A stretch of DNA of 64,000 bases from NCBI RefSeq assembly GCF_009908265.2, contig NZ_JAAATX020000004.1:62001-126000 (forward strand), in the 5' to 3' direction. This stretch comes from Paragemmobacter amnigenus (GTDB lineage Bacteria > Pseudomonadota > Alphaproteobacteria > Rhodobacterales > Rhodobacteraceae). A program made the translations under genes and the position numbers. The notes under the pieces are model-generated. The model was not told the origin of the DNA. It was given only the letters and a program-made list of their open reading frames with translations, and ran no database searches. Shown here in pieces: positions 16,916-26,879 of the stretch. Position 1 is the stretch's first letter, and each line of letters begins with the position of its first letter.

Positions 16916-17839
16916 CTACGCCCCCACCTCTTCCACCCGCCCCCTGAACGCGATCAGTGTCCCCGCCGCCACGATCATTACCATCCCAGACGCCGCCAGC
17001 GGCGCCAACCCCGTCCCCCACAGCACGAAGGTCCAGAAGGCCGAGGCCGGCAGGATCACATATTCCAGCACGCTCGCCTTGGCCGCATCGGTGATCTGAT
17101 AGGCGCGGATCATCATTCCCACCCCCACCAGCGACCCCGTCGCCTGCACGAAAGTCCAGAAATAGAACGTCCCCGAAGGCGCAACCGGCCCGCGCTGCAG
17201 GAACCCCGCCGTCCCCTCGGGCACCGCCATCGGCGCCAGCGTCAGCACCGCCATCCCGATCGCCCCCAGCACCCCCAGCGCCACGAAGAACCCCGCGGTC
17301 AGCGTCGCCGCCTCCTCGCCCTCACACCATTCGCGCGTCGCGATATTGCCCATCGCATACATCGCCCCCGCCAGCACCGGCAGCACGGCAGGCAAGGACG
17401 CCCCCGCCATCGCCTCGGGCCCCAGCACAAGGATCACGCCCGCAAAGCCCAGCACCACCGCCACCACCTGCACCGGCCCGAAGCGATGCCCATAGACAAA
17501 GCGCGAGATCAGAAGCACCCAGATCGGCGCCGAAAACAGCCCCGCCGCCACCAGCGCCACATCCAGAAAGGCCAGCGCCCCGAAATAGATCAGCATGGCA
17601 AGCCCATGGATCGCCGACCGCCCCGCCACCCCCGCCCAGCGCTTGGGCCGCACGCGGAACCCCAGCGCATAGGACGCCACCCCCAGCAGCACCATCGCCA
17701 TGCAGGTCCGCGTGAAGTGGAACTGCCACAGCCCGACCTCGGAGGCGATCACCCGCACGTAATTGTCGGTGAACCCGATCACCATCGCATAGACGAAGAT
17801 GAACCCCGCCGCCGCCAGCGTCCTGTCGGAATTGCCCAT
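16916..17839 (-). CDS. EamA/DMT family transporter
   Basis: The 307-residue protein has about ten hydrophobic helices arranged as two repeats of five, the usual EamA (drug/metabolite transporter) pattern. The first starts AAAGFIFVYAMVIGF, and the second repeat starts near LPAVLPVLAGAMYAMGN. Family members export amino acids, metabolites or drugs; the substrate is not readable. ATG 17839 has AAGGC upstream at good spacing; an ATG 27 bases earlier is in frame. The gene is divergent from the acyl-CoA ligase at 17945. Confidence 0.85.
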   Translation of the reverse strand: MGNSDRTLAAAGFIFVYAMVIGFTDNYVRVIASEVGLWQFHFTRTCMAMVLLGVASYALGFRVRPKRWAGVAGRSAIHGLAMLIYFGALAFLDVALVAAGLFSAPIWVLLISRFVYGHRFGPVQVVAVVLGFAGVILVLGPEAMAGASLPAVLPVLAGAMYAMGNIATREWCEGEEAATLTAGFFVALGVLGAIGMAVLTLAPMAVPEGTAGFLQRGPVAPSGTFYFWTFVQATGSLVGVGMMIRAYQITDAAKASVLEYVILPASAFWTFVLWGTGLAPLAASGMVMIVAAGTLIAFRGRVEEVGA

Positions 17840-17944
17840 GAAATTGCCTTTTCGTCCCTCTCGCATCCTCTGTGAAGCCTGCTAGGTTGCCCATTGCGCG
17901 CCCGAAAGCGACATGACGCATAATTATCAAGGGGAGAGTGACGG

Positions 17945-19570
17945 ATGGGTTGGCTGGCCGACGAGACGGGTCTGGAAAAATGCGCGGCGAATTATGTCCC
18001 GCTCACACCGCTCAGTTTCCTCAAGCGCGCCGCCGACCTGCACGCGACCCGCACCGCCGTCGTCTGGAAATCCACCCGCCTGACCTATGCCGACTATGCC
18101 GGACAGGTGACGCGCCTCGCCTCGGCCCTTGCCCGCCACGGCATCGCGCCGGGCGATGTGGTGGCCACCCTCATGCCTAACATCCCGCCGCAGGCCGTGG
18201 CCCATTTCGGCGTCCCCGCCGCGGGTGCCATCCTGAACACGATCAACACCCGCCTCGACGCCGATACGGTGGCCTATATCTTCGGCCATGCAGGCGCAAA
18301 GATCGTGCTGTGCGACACGGCCTTCCTTCCGCTGGCCGAGGACGCCATCAAACGCATGGAAGGCCCCGCCCCCCGGATCATCGAGGTGGTGGACGAAGGC
18401 TTCACCGCATCGGGCCATTACCTGACCTGGGACGCGCTGCTGGAACAGGGCGACCCCGACGCGGCATGGATCATGCCGCAGGATGAATGGGAATCCATCG
18501 CCATCAACTACACCTCCGGCACCACGGGGCGGCCCAAGGGCGTGGTCTACCACCACCGCGGCGCCTATCTGTCCGCCACCGCCAACATCCTGTCATGGCG
18601 CATGGTGCTCCACCCCGTCTACCTGACCATCGTGCCGCTCTTCCATTGCAACGGCTGGACCCACACATGGATGACCCCCATCCTTGCCGGAACCCTCGTC
18701 TGCTGCCGCGACATCACGGCCAAGGCCATCTATGACGCCATCGCGGATGAGGGCGTCACCCATTTCGGCGGCGCGCCCATTGTCCTGAACACCATCATCA
18801 ACGCCCCCGAAACCGACCGCCGCCCCTTCGACCATATCGTCGAAGTCTTCACCGCAGGCGCCCCGCCCCCCGCCGCCACCCTTGCCGCCTTCGAACCGCT
18901 GGGCTTCAACGTCACACAGGTCTACGGCCTGACCGAAACCTACGGCCCCGCCACCGAATGCACATGGCGCGACGAATGGAACGGCGCATCGAAAGACGAC
19001 CGCGCCGCCTACAAGGCCCGCACCGGCATCGCCATGCCCATGCTCGAAGGGGCCGAGGTGCACGACACCCATGGCAACCCCGTCCCCCGCGACGGCGCGC
19101 ATCTGGGCGAGATCGCCATGCGCGGCAACATGGTGATGAAGGGCTATTACAAGAACCCCAAGGCCACGGCCGAGGCCTTCAAGGGCGGCTGGTTCCGCTC
19201 CGGCGACATCGCCTTCCAGCATCCCGACGGCTATATCAAGATCACCGACCGCGCCAAGGACATCATCATCTCCGGCGGCGAAAACGTCAGCTCCGTCGAG
19301 GTCGAGGGCGCGCTGATGCACCACCCCGCCGTCCTGCTCTGCGCCGTGGTCGCCAAACCGGACGAGAAATGGGGCGAAGTGCCCTGCGCCTTCGTCGAGC
19401 TGAAACCGGGGCAGACCGCCACCGAGAAAGAGCTGATCGCCTTCTGCCGCGAACGTCTGGCGGGCTTCAAGACGCCGAAACACGTGGTCTTTGCCGAACT
19501 GCCCAAGACCTCGACCGGCAAGATCCAGAAATTCGAACTCCGCGCCGTGGCCAAACTGCTGGACGCCTGA
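17945..19570 (+). CDS. Acyl-CoA ligase, DmdB-like (methylmercaptopropionate/medium-chain)
   Basis: The 541-residue AMP-binding enzyme carries YTSGTTGRPKG (189-199), YGLTETYGPAT, GWFRSGDIAF, and the C-terminal KTSTGKIQKFELR with the catalytic Lys. Length and overall pattern are those of DmdB, which activates 3-methylmercaptopropionate in DMSP demethylation in marine roseobacters, and of related medium-chain ligases. No dmdA, dmdC or dmdD is nearby, so the substrate remains open. Start ATG 17945 has GGGGAGAG upstream at good spacing. It is followed by an unrelated protein after 112 bp. Confidence 0.8.
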   Translation: MGWLADETGLEKCAANYVPLTPLSFLKRAADLHATRTAVVWKSTRLTYADYAGQVTRLASALARHGIAPGDVVATLMPNIPPQAVAHFGVPAAGAILNTINTRLDADTVAYIFGHAGAKIVLCDTAFLPLAEDAIKRMEGPAPRIIEVVDEGFTASGHYLTWDALLEQGDPDAAWIMPQDEWESIAINYTSGTTGRPKGVVYHHRGAYLSATANILSWRMVLHPVYLTIVPLFHCNGWTHTWMTPILAGTLVCCRDITAKAIYDAIADEGVTHFGGAPIVLNTIINAPETDRRPFDHIVEVFTAGAPPPAATLAAFEPLGFNVTQVYGLTETYGPATECTWRDEWNGASKDDRAAYKARTGIAMPMLEGAEVHDTHGNPVPRDGAHLGEIAMRGNMVMKGYYKNPKATAEAFKGGWFRSGDIAFQHPDGYIKITDRAKDIIISGGENVSSVEVEGALMHHPAVLLCAVVAKPDEKWGEVPCAFVELKPGQTATEKELIAFCRERLAGFKTPKHVVFAELPKTSTGKIQKFELRAVAKLLDA

Positions 19571-19682
19571 CAGTCGCTGCCGACGGCAGAGGGAGGCCAG
19601 CCCCCCGTTGCTTGTGGCGGACAGGGCGCTGCGGTAACGTCTGTTGCAACTGGACAGGACAGGCCAAGGCAGACCCCGCGCA

Positions 19683-20699
19683 ATGACCGCGCTCACGAAA
19701 TACCAGAGGCTGGAAAGCCCCGGCCTCTGGCGCGATGCGCCGGACGCGCAGCGGCGCGAGGTGGTCGTGGCCTTCCGCGACGCCACCCTCGTCCTCTCCG
19801 ATCCGCGCAGCGAGCTTGCCCTGTCCCACTGGTCCCTGCCCGCCGTGGAACGGCTGAACCCCGGCGTGCTGCCCGCGCTCTACGCCCCCGGTTTCGACAC
19901 GGACGAGACGCTGGAAATCGATGATGCCGACATGATCGCGGCGCTGGAAACCATCCGCGGCGCGCTGAAGAAGGGCAAGCCCCGCTCGGGCCGGCTGCGC
20001 GGCACGATCCTTGGCGGGGCGACGCTGGCCATCCTTGCCGTGGGCGCGATCTTCCTGCCCGACGCGCTGGTGCGCCACACCGCCGCCATGCTGCCCCCTG
20101 CCACCCGTCTGCAAATCGCGGGGCAGGCGCTGGCCGACATCACCCGCCTGACCGGCGCGCCCTGCTCCACCCCGCTTGGCAAACGGGCGCTGGACCTGCT
20201 GTCGGAACGGCTGTTCGGCGGGACCGGCGTGGAATTCGTCGTTCTGAAAGAGGGGCTGCCCCAAGCCGCCGCCCTGCCCGCCAATGTCATCCTGCTGGGC
20301 GCGCCGATGATCGACGCGGCGCAACTGCCCGATGCCCCCGCAGGCTTCGCCCTTGCCGAAACCCTGCGCGCCGAAACCGAAGACCCGATGCTGCCCATCC
20401 TGCGCCATGCGGGCCTTGCCGCCACCCTGCGGCTCCTGACCACCGGAACCCTGCCCGACGGCGCGCTGTCGGGCTATGGCGAGGCGTTCCTCGCCGCCCC
20501 CCGCCCCGCCCCTGCCGCCGAACCGCTGCTCTCCCGCTTCGACGCCGCCGCCGTCTCCTCCGCCGCCTATGGCTTCGCGCTGGACCCCACGGGGGAAAGC
20601 ACGCTCGGCCTGATCGAGGCCGACCCCTATCGCGGCGGCACGCCCCGCGCGCTTCTGAATGTCGAGGATTGGGAGGCGCTCAAGTCCATCTGCAAGTGA
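19683..20699 (+). CDS. M48-like protein lacking the HExxH zinc site (probable pseudoprotease)
   Basis: The 338-residue protein has an N-terminal domain (about 7-70, LSHWSLPAVERLNPG) of the kind found before M48 proteases, one membrane helix near 108-127, and a C-terminal region that follows the M48 peptidase pattern. The strand before the active helix is kept as AALPANVILLGAPMIDAA (196-213). Where M48 enzymes have HExxH this protein has AETLR (225-229), keeping Glu but losing both His. It is therefore unlikely to bind zinc or cleave peptides. The M48 relationship is my inference from memory of the family. ATG 19683 is chosen over an upstream in-frame ATG at 19644. Confidence 0.55.
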   Translation: MTALTKYQRLESPGLWRDAPDAQRREVVVAFRDATLVLSDPRSELALSHWSLPAVERLNPGVLPALYAPGFDTDETLEIDDADMIAALETIRGALKKGKPRSGRLRGTILGGATLAILAVGAIFLPDALVRHTAAMLPPATRLQIAGQALADITRLTGAPCSTPLGKRALDLLSERLFGGTGVEFVVLKEGLPQAAALPANVILLGAPMIDAAQLPDAPAGFALAETLRAETEDPMLPILRHAGLAATLRLLTTGTLPDGALSGYGEAFLAAPRPAPAAEPLLSRFDAAAVSSAAYGFALDPTGESTLGLIEADPYRGGTPRALLNVEDWEALKSICK

Positions 20700-20720
20700 C
20701 AGCGCGCAGCCGCGCCCCCG

Positions 20721-21914
20721 TCACCGCAGGAAGGCATCGCCAAAGCCCGCTTCGCGCACCGTGCCCAGCGCGCCCTGCGCCTCGGCGGCCGATCCGAAGG
20801 GACCGGCCAGCACCACCTGCACCACCTTGCCCCCGATCCGCCCCTGCGACTGCGCCACCGGCAGACCCAGCGCCGCCAGCCGCGCCGCAGCGCCCGCCGC
20901 ATTGGACACCACGCCAAAGCTGCCGACCTGCACATAGACGCGACCACCCGCCGCCTTCGGGGCCGCCGCCGCAGGCGCGTTCTTCGCCGACAGCACGACC
21001 TCGCCTTCGTTCACCCGCTGCCGGCGCGGCGCATCCGCGACCAGCGTCGCCGGAACCTTGCGCGTCCAGACCTGATCCTGCATCGCCTGCCCTTGGGCCG
21101 TGCCCACCCCGCGCAGCGGGTTCAGCCGGTCATCCTCCCACGCCACGCGATAGCCTTCGGGCACCGGCACAACGCCGGCCACCCGCGCACCCGGACGGCC
21201 ATCCCCGATCCCCGACGGCTGGCCCAGCGGCACGACCGCACGCGGCGCCGCGACGGCGGGCGGCGTCAGCGACGCCCCCACCCCCGCCCCGCGCGGATAG
21301 ACCGGCGCGCGCAGGCCATCCAGACTGCCATCCCCGCGCGTGCAGACCACGACACTGCCACCATTGGTCAGTTGCAGCCGCTGCGGCACGGGCGCCGACC
21401 GCGTGCACCCGATCCGGCTGCCCGAGAAGGACGGCTCCATGCTCCGCACCACCGGCAGCGGCGCGGGCGCTGCCAGCACGGGCGCGACACGCGGCATCGG
21501 TGCGGGGGCCGCCTGCGCGTTGCGGACCGGCGCGGGGACATAGCTTTCGGGTGGCGGCTCGGCCGCGCGCACCACGGGCTTCGGCGCGACCTGCGGCTTG
21601 GGCGCGGCAGCCACGGCAGGGGCAGGCGCGGGCGCAGGCGCCGCCGCCACGGCCACGGGCTTGCCGCCGCCAAAGGTGGGCGGATAGCCGCACATCGCCT
21701 TGCGGTTCTGGTCCACGCGCGGCACCCAGTTCACCGCCCCGCCGATTCCGGCGCGCAGGAAGACGCAGCCGCGGCTGTCGACGAATTGCTGTCCACGGAA
21801 ATCCGCCGGAGGCCGCTCGCGCGGCCCGCCCACATCGGCGGCAGTTTGGGCGAGGGCGCCGAAAACACCCAGAGCCGAGGCCAGAACGGCCCCGACAAAA
21901 ACCTTCACGAACAT
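20721..21914 (-). CDS. SPOR domain-containing exported protein
   Basis: The 397-residue protein begins with a signal peptide (FVKVFVGAVLASALGVFGALAQT), followed by a Cys-containing domain, a long Ala/Pro-rich linker (about 85-170) and a C-terminal SPOR domain that begins GGRVYVQVGSFGVVSNA. SPOR domains bind denuded peptidoglycan glycans at the division site, so this is probably a periplasmic or envelope protein linked to septation. The N-terminal domain is not identified. ATG 21914 has GGGGGG five bases upstream; a longer frame to 21944 lacks a site. The end is 21 bp from the convergent M48-like gene. Confidence 0.82.
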   Translation of the reverse strand: MFVKVFVGAVLASALGVFGALAQTAADVGGPRERPPADFRGQQFVDSRGCVFLRAGIGGAVNWVPRVDQNRKAMCGYPPTFGGGKPVAVAAAPAPAPAPAVAAAPKPQVAPKPVVRAAEPPPESYVPAPVRNAQAAPAPMPRVAPVLAAPAPLPVVRSMEPSFSGSRIGCTRSAPVPQRLQLTNGGSVVVCTRGDGSLDGLRAPVYPRGAGVGASLTPPAVAAPRAVVPLGQPSGIGDGRPGARVAGVVPVPEGYRVAWEDDRLNPLRGVGTAQGQAMQDQVWTRKVPATLVADAPRRQRVNEGEVVLSAKNAPAAAAPKAAGGRVYVQVGSFGVVSNAAGAAARLAALGLPVAQSQGRIGGKVVQVVLAGPFGSAAEAQGALGTVREAGFGDAFLR

Positions 21915-21983
21915 GACTACCCCCCAGTAGCGTGGCCAGATCATGCAACGGGAGAGGGGTCGGGGTAAAGGGGGCTCAACCCG

Positions 21984-22616
21984 TTATTTTGTACCGAACA
22001 TCCGGTCGCCCGCATCCCCTAGACCCGGAACGATATAGCCATGGTCGTTCAGATGGCTGTCGACCGAGGCCGTCACGATCGGCACATCGGGATGGGCTTC
22101 CTTCATCCGCGCGATCCCTTCGGGCGCGGCCAGCAGGCACAGGAAGCGGATGTTCCGCGCGCCCTTCTGCTTGATCAGGTCCACCGCCGCCGCACTGGAA
22201 TTGCCGGTGGCCAGCATCGGATCGACCACGATGGTCACCCGATCCTCCAGCTGTTCGGGCAGCTTGCAGTAATACTGCACCGGTTGCAGCGTCTGCGGAT
22301 CGCGGTACAGCCCCACGAACCCCACCCGCGCCGCCGGAACCAGCTCCAGTATCCCGTCCAGCAACCCGTTCCCCGCCCGCAGGATCGACACCAGCGCCAG
22401 CTTCTTGCCCTCGATCGCGGGGGCATCCATCTCGCACAGCGGCGTCTCGATCCGCTTGGTGGTCATCGGCAGTTCCCGCGTGACCTCATAGGCCAGCAGC
22501 AGGCTGATTTCCCGCAGCAGCTGCCTGAAGGACGCGGTCGAGGTGTCCTTCTCGCGCATCAGCGTCAGCTTGTGCTGGACCAGCGGATGGGAAACGACTG
22601 TCAGATGGTCAAGCAT
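21984..22616 (-). CDS. upp: Uracil phosphoribosyltransferase
   Basis: The 210-residue enzyme makes UMP from uracil and PRPP. It shows the Upp-specific N-terminus [27 protein letters not shown], the PRPP loop [17 protein letters not shown] (about 130-146), and the uracil-binding C-terminal [17 protein letters not shown]. It is the last gene of a minus-strand salvage operon and overlaps the stop of add by 8 bp. ATG 22616 begins the conserved MLDHLTV; a longer upstream frame is not supported. Length matches the family. Confidence 0.96.
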   Translation of the reverse strand: MLDHLTVVSHPLVQHKLTLMREKDTSTASFRQLLREISLLLAYEVTRELPMTTKRIETPLCEMDAPAIEGKKLALVSILRAGNGLLDGILELVPAARVGFVGLYRDPQTLQPVQYYCKLPEQLEDRVTIVVDPMLATGNSSAAAVDLIKQKGARNIRFLCLLAAPEGIARMKEAHPDVPIVTASVDSHLNDHGYIVPGLGDAGDRMFGTK

Positions 22617-23598
22617 CGCGGGCCTCCAGCTTTTTCTTGATGCGCTCCCGCGTATCGCCATCGCAGAAGGCGGCGTCAAGCGAGGTGCGCGCGATCCCGT
22701 CAAAAACCCCCTCGTCCCAGTCGAAGGCGGCGTTCAGCCGGTCATATTCCCGCGCCATGGTGGTGTGGAAGAAGGGCGGATCGTCGGTCGACACCGTCAC
22801 CTTCACGCCCCTGCGGTGCAACTCTCCGATGGGATGCTTGCGCCAGTCGGGATAGATGCCCAGCGCGATGTTCGATCCCGGGCAGACCTCCAGCACGATC
22901 CCCCGCTCGGCCAGTTCATCGACCAGCGCCAGATCCTCGATCGCCCGCACGCCATGCCCGATCCGCTCCACCCCCAGATCGCGCACGGCATCGCGCACCG
23001 ACTCCGGCCCGCCCCATTCCCCCGCATGGGCGGTCAGCCGCAACCCCGCCTCGCGCGCGCAGTCGAAGGACCACAGGTAATCCTTGGGCTTGCCCACCTT
23101 CTCGTCGCCCGCGATGCCGAAACCCACGATCCAGTCCCCCGCCGTCTCGGCCGCACAAAGCGCGGTTTCCCGCGCCTTCTCGGGGCCGAAATGCCGGATG
23201 CAGGTGATGATCCCCCGCAGGGTGATGCCCATCTCCCGTTCGGCCCTGTCTGCCGCCTCGCGCATGGCATGCAGGTATTCCCGCCACGCGCCCACATCGC
23301 GGCCCCCGCAGAAATCGGGGGAAAGGAAGGTCTCGCTATAGACAACCCCGGACTTCGCACTCTCCTCCAGCACCGCCAGCACCAGCCGCGCGTAATCGTC
23401 CGGAGTCGTCAGGACAGACGTCGCCGCCTCGTAAACCTTCAGGAAATCCCAGAAATCCTTGTACCTGTAATTCCCCCGCTCATCAAAAATCCCGCCGATA
23501 TCGGCCTTCTTCTCCTGCGCCAGCCCGCGGATGAAGGCGGGCGGCGCCGCCCCCTCCAGATGCAGGTGCAATTCCACCTTCGGCATGGTCGAAATCAC
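22609..23598 (-). CDS. add: Adenosine deaminase
   Basis: The 329-residue amidohydrolase turns adenosine to inosine. Zinc-binding VELHLHLEG lies near the start, then the catalytic AGEWGG segment (His-Ala-Gly-Glu), IGHGVRA, and VSTDDPPFF with the zinc Asp. GTG 23598 is favoured because it overlaps the deoB stop as GTGA and has GGAGGAG six bases upstream; the ATG at 23586 is the alternative and would start MPKVELHLH. It lies between deoB and upp in the salvage operon. Confidence 0.93.
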   Translation of the reverse strand: MISTMPKVELHLHLEGAAPPAFIRGLAQEKKADIGGIFDERGNYRYKDFWDFLKVYEAATSVLTTPDDYARLVLAVLEESAKSGVVYSETFLSPDFCGGRDVGAWREYLHAMREAADRAEREMGITLRGIITCIRHFGPEKARETALCAAETAGDWIVGFGIAGDEKVGKPKDYLWSFDCAREAGLRLTAHAGEWGGPESVRDAVRDLGVERIGHGVRAIEDLALVDELAERGIVLEVCPGSNIALGIYPDWRKHPIGELHRRGVKVTVSTDDPPFFHTTMAREYDRLNAAFDWDEGVFDGIARTSLDAAFCDGDTRERIKKKLEARDA

Positions 23599-24791
23599 AG
23601 GAAGCTCCTCCCCGGCCCTTGCGCCGCAATCCCCAGATGCGCCGCGACCGACGCCCCCACATCGACAAACCCGCACAGCCCGAAACTGCCGCCCCCCGCG
23701 CCATGACAGACCACCGGCACCCTCTCGCGCGTGTGCTCCGTCCCGCGGAAGGTCGGATCATTGCCATGATCCGCCGTGAACACCGCCAGATCCCCGGGCC
23801 CCAGCCGCGCCAGAAACGCCCCCACCCGCGCATCGAACCATTCGAGCTGCCGCGCATAGCCCGCCACATCGCGGCGATGCCCGAAATTCGTGTCGAACTC
23901 GACAAAGTTGGCAAAGGTCAAGGACCCCTCCTCCGCCTCTGCCCCCAGCCGGTCCAGATGATCGAAAAGGGCAGCATCATCCTTGCCCTTGTGCAGGTGC
24001 GAAATCCCCCGATGGCTGAAGATATCGCCAATCTTCCCCACCGCATGCGTCACCCGCCCCGCCACCTGCACCCAATCCAGCAGCGTCGGCGCGGGAGGCG
24101 CAATCGCGAAATCTCGCCGGTTCCCCGTGCGCCGGAAATCCCCCGGCGCGCCCACGAAAGGCCGCGCAATCGCCCGCCCGACCTTCATCGCATGCAGCCG
24201 CGGCGCCAGATCACGACACAGCGCCACCAGCCGCTCCAGCCCGAACACCTCTTCATGCGCGGCAATCTGGAAGACCGAGTCCGCGCTGGTATAGCAGATC
24301 GGCCACCCCGTCCGCAGATGCTCGGCCCCCAGCCGGTCGATGATCTCGGTCCCCGAGGCGTGGCAGTTGCCCAATATCCCCGCAACCCCCGCCAACCGGC
24401 AAACCTCCGCCACCAGATCGTCGGGAAAGGCCGGAACCGTATCGGGGAAATAGGTCCAGTCCCACGGCACCGGCACCCCCGCCAGTTCCCAATGCCCCGA
24501 CGGCGTATCCTTGCCCCGCGACACTTCGGTCGCAGCACCCCAGCGCCCCGCAGGCACCGCCGTCAAACCCGGCATCGCATGGCCCGAGGCCAGCCTGACC
24601 GCCGCCCCCAGCCCCAGCGCATCGAGGTTCGGCACAGACAACGGCCCGCTCCGCCCCTCCTCCGCGCGCCCCTCCGCACAGGCCGCCGCGATATGGCCCA
24701 GCGTGTTGGACTCCGCATCGCCAAAGGCATCGGCATCCGGCGCGCCCCCGCAGCCCACGGAATCCATCACCACCAGAAAGGCCCGCGCCAT
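23595..24791 (-). CDS. deoB: Phosphopentomutase
   Basis: The 398-residue alkaline-phosphatase-fold enzyme interconverts ribose-1-phosphate or deoxyribose-1-phosphate and the 5-phosphates. It begins [21 protein letters not shown], with the first metal Asp. KDTPSGHWE contains the phosphothreonine region, and DTNFGHRRD and [19 protein letters not shown] supply further metal ligands. Two ATGs are adjacent at 24794 and 24791; the second, which matches the usual N-terminus, overlaps the deoA stop. It feeds products of DeoA into central metabolism. Its own stop overlaps the add start. Confidence 0.95.
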   Translation of the reverse strand: MARAFLVVMDSVGCGGAPDADAFGDAESNTLGHIAAACAEGRAEEGRSGPLSVPNLDALGLGAAVRLASGHAMPGLTAVPAGRWGAATEVSRGKDTPSGHWELAGVPVPWDWTYFPDTVPAFPDDLVAEVCRLAGVAGILGNCHASGTEIIDRLGAEHLRTGWPICYTSADSVFQIAAHEEVFGLERLVALCRDLAPRLHAMKVGRAIARPFVGAPGDFRRTGNRRDFAIAPPAPTLLDWVQVAGRVTHAVGKIGDIFSHRGISHLHKGKDDAALFDHLDRLGAEAEEGSLTFANFVEFDTNFGHRRDVAGYARQLEWFDARVGAFLARLGPGDLAVFTADHGNDPTFRGTEHTRERVPVVCHGAGGGSFGLCGFVDVGASVAAHLGIAAQGPGRSFL

Positions 24792-26098
24792 CATCCCACC
24801 CGCTTCAACACCAAAGGCGGCTCGTCCGGCGCGGATGTCCCCACGCGATAGGCCGCCTGCACTGACTTGACCGCCCGCTCCGCCGCCGCCTGATCGGCCG
24901 CATGGACCATGGCCAGCGGCACGCCCCGCGACACGCCCTCGCCCAGACCTGCCAGATCGCTCAACCCCACCGACGGGTTGATCCGGTCCCCCTCGCGCAG
25001 CCGTCCCCCGCCCAGATGCACCACCGCCTCGCCCAAGGCCCGCCCGTCGATCGCCACGATGAACCCGTCGCTGTCACAGGGCACCTCCAGCACGACAGGC
25101 GCGCTCGGCAACCGGTCCGGCCAGCGCTCCACGAAATCGGCAGGCCCGCCCTGCGCCGCGACCATCCGCCCGAACCACTCCGCCGCCTGCCCGTTCTCCA
25201 GCGCCTCGATGATCCGCCCCTCGCCATCCTCGGCATCCGCCGCCAACCCGCCCAGCGCCAGCGCCTCGCCCCCCAAAGCCGCCGTCAGATCCCACAGCGC
25301 CACGTTGACGGATGTCCCCGTCAGCGTCTCCATCACCTCGATCACCTCCAGCGCATTGCCCGCCGCCGTGGCCAGCGGCTGGCTCATGTCGGTCACCAAG
25401 GCCCGCGTCATGCACCCCGCTCCCTGCGCCGTGGTGACCAGCGCCCGCGCCAGTTCCTCCGCCTTCTCCAGCGTATCCATGAACGCGCCCGACCCGCATT
25501 TCACATCTAGAACCAGCGCCTCCAGCCCCGCCGACAGCTTCTTCGACAGGATCGACGCCGTGATCAGGTCCACGCTCTCCACCGTCGAGGTGACATCGCG
25601 GATCGCATAAAGCCGCTTGTCCGCCGGCGCGATCTCGGCACTCGCCGCCACGATGGCACAGCGCACCTCGCCCACCTGCCGCCTGAGCGCCTCCTCGCCC
25701 AACCCCGTGCGGAACCCCGGAATCGCCTCCAGCTTGTCCAGCGTCCCGCCGGTATGGCCCAAGCCCCGCCCCGAAATCATCGGCACATAGGCGCCACAGG
25801 CCGCCAAGGCGGGCGCCAGAAGCAGCGACACGCAATCCCCGATCCCGCCCGTGGAATGCTTGTCGATCACAGGCCCGTTCAGGTCCCACTCCAGCACCCG
25901 CCCCGAATCCCGCATCGCCCGCGTCAGTGCGACGCGCCCCGCCTCGCCCAGACCCCGCAGCAGGACGGCCATCGCAAAGGCCCCCGCCTGCGCGTCGCTC
26001 ACCGTGCCATCCGCCAGCCCGCGCGCGAACCAGCCCAGCTCGTCCGCCGAAGGCTGCCCCCCGTCCCGCAGCTTCGCGATGATCGCCCGCGCGTCCAC
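24791..26098 (-). CDS. deoA: Thymidine phosphorylase
   Basis: The 435-residue protein splits thymidine to thymine and deoxyribose-1-phosphate. It begins [37 protein letters not shown] contains the phosphate-binding loop, and [16 protein letters not shown] and [11 protein letters not shown] are typical DeoA signatures. The C-terminal pyrimidine-nucleoside-phosphorylase domain ends near [12 protein letters not shown]. It lies between cdd and deoB with overlap or near-overlap at both ends, so the operon is tightly coupled. Confidence 0.96.
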   Translation of the reverse strand: MDARAIIAKLRDGGQPSADELGWFARGLADGTVSDAQAGAFAMAVLLRGLGEAGRVALTRAMRDSGRVLEWDLNGPVIDKHSTGGIGDCVSLLLAPALAACGAYVPMISGRGLGHTGGTLDKLEAIPGFRTGLGEEALRRQVGEVRCAIVAASAEIAPADKRLYAIRDVTSTVESVDLITASILSKKLSAGLEALVLDVKCGSGAFMDTLEKAEELARALVTTAQGAGCMTRALVTDMSQPLATAAGNALEVIEVMETLTGTSVNVALWDLTAALGGEALALGGLAADAEDGEGRIIEALENGQAAEWFGRMVAAQGGPADFVERWPDRLPSAPVVLEVPCDSDGFIVAIDGRALGEAVVHLGGGRLREGDRINPSVGLSDLAGLGEGVSRGVPLAMVHAADQAAAERAVKSVQAAYRVGTSAPDEPPLVLKRVG

Positions 26099-26099
26099 C

Positions 26100-26492
26100 T
26101 CAGGCCCGGTCCATATGCGCGGCGGTGAACACCCCGGGCAGCAACTCCGCCACCGTCATCACCCGCGCCTTCCCGTCCGTGGTGCAGAGCGTGACCTTCA
26201 CGTCCTGCGCGGCGAATTCCGCGATCTTCTGCCGACAGCCGCCGCAGGGCGGCACCGGCTCAGGACTGTCGGCAATCACGCAGACCTCCGCGATCCGCAG
26301 CCCTCCGCCCGCCACCATCGCGGCAATCGCCCCCGCCTCGGCGCAAGTGCCCTCGGGATAGGCGACATTTTCCACATTGCAGCCGGTGAAGACCGCCCCG
26401 TCGACCGTCCGCAGCGCGGCCCCGACCTTGAAACGGGAATAGGGCGCATAGGCCCGCTCGCGGACCTCGGTCGCTCTGGCAAGAAGGGTCAT
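26100..26492 (-). CDS. cdd: Cytidine deaminase
   Basis: The 130-residue homotetrameric-type cytidine deaminase has the active-site motif NVENVAYPEGTCAEAGAI (about 49-66), with zinc Cys and catalytic Glu, and VPPCGGCRQKIAEF with the other two zinc Cys. It is the first gene of the cdd-deoA-deoB-add-upp operon and ends one base before the deoA start. ATG 26492 is chosen; the open frame extends to a TTG at 26510 without improvement. A TGACC-N4-GGTCA element lies just upstream of the start. Confidence 0.95.
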   Translation of the reverse strand: MTLLARATEVRERAYAPYSRFKVGAALRTVDGAVFTGCNVENVAYPEGTCAEAGAIAAMVAGGGLRIAEVCVIADSPEPVPPCGGCRQKIAEFAAQDVKVTLCTTDGKARVMTVAELLPGVFTAAHMDRA

Positions 26493-26514
26493 GGGGCGCG
26501 GCTCCTGCAAAATC

Positions 26515-26528
26515 TGACCGGATGGTCA
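26515..26528. promoter_or_regulatory. TGACC-N4-GGTCA inverted repeat upstream of cdd
   Basis: TGACC (26515-26519), GGAT, GGTCA (26524-26528) is a perfect dyad centred about 29 bases upstream of the cdd start. The half-site and spacing match the RutR-type TGACCANNTGGTCA pattern except for the inner pair, and GntR- or TetR-family operators can also look like this. Its position between promoter and start of the salvage operon makes it a candidate operator. Confidence 0.4.
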
Positions 26529-26585
26529 CAGTCTGGAAGGCTGCGCCCCGATTGGCAAGCAGTCACGATTTGCCCGTGAAGGATC

Positions 26586-26606
26586 AGGGGGGCTTTGCGC
26601 CCCCCT
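26586..26606 (+). terminator. AGGGGGGC/GCCCCCCT hairpin
   Basis: AGGGGGGC (26586-26593), loop TTTGC, GCCCCCCT (26599-26606), a perfect 8-bp stem. GGATATTT follows on the plus strand 29 bases later. It is upstream of cdd, not after any plus-strand gene, so it may instead receive the minus-strand transcript of the cupin gene. Confidence 0.45.
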
Positions 26607-26806
26607 CGGCGCGTGCCGCGCCTCACCCCCCGCAGGATATTTCCGGACGGAAAATGGAAAACACTCCGCCCGGAACCCGGACGGAGTGCCATTTCCCGTC
26701 GCGGTCATCGGCGTCCCCGCCTGTACCGCAAGCCCGACTTTCTCCCACGCCGGTTAAGGAACCCTGAACGCGCCCGCATTTTCCGTCGACAAATATCCTC
26801 AGGGGA

Positions 26807-26828
26807 GTCGCCGCGCCCGCGCGGCGAC
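26807..26828. terminator. GTCGCCGCG/CGCGGCGAC hairpin after the cupin gene
   Basis: GTCGCCGCG (26807-26815), loop CCCG, CGCGGCGAC (26820-26828), a perfect 9-bp stem about 50 bases past the cupin stop. Reading minus-strand-wise it is followed by CCCTGAGGATATTTG, a slight T-run. Probably terminates the cupin transcript. Confidence 0.5.
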
Positions 26829-26879
26829 GGGAGAAGAATGCCCCCCGATGCATGGCGTGCGGGCGGCACGCCCGCGCCG

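Larger units (their letters stand above)
26493..26879. other. Intergenic region with three hairpins and two AAATATCC motifs
   Basis: About 387 bp upstream of cdd and downstream of the cupin gene, both minus strand. It holds the cdd operator candidate (26515-26528), a hairpin at 26586-26606 followed by GGATATTT, a hairpin CACTCCG/CGGAGTG at 26662-26688, and AAATATCC at 26791 followed by a hairpin at 26807-26828. No gene is evident. Confidence 0.6.

Noticed and set aside
26750-26770. CtrA-like TTAA-N7-TGAA match
   Set aside because: One mismatch in a short motif and far from the start of any gene it could control; not better than chance.
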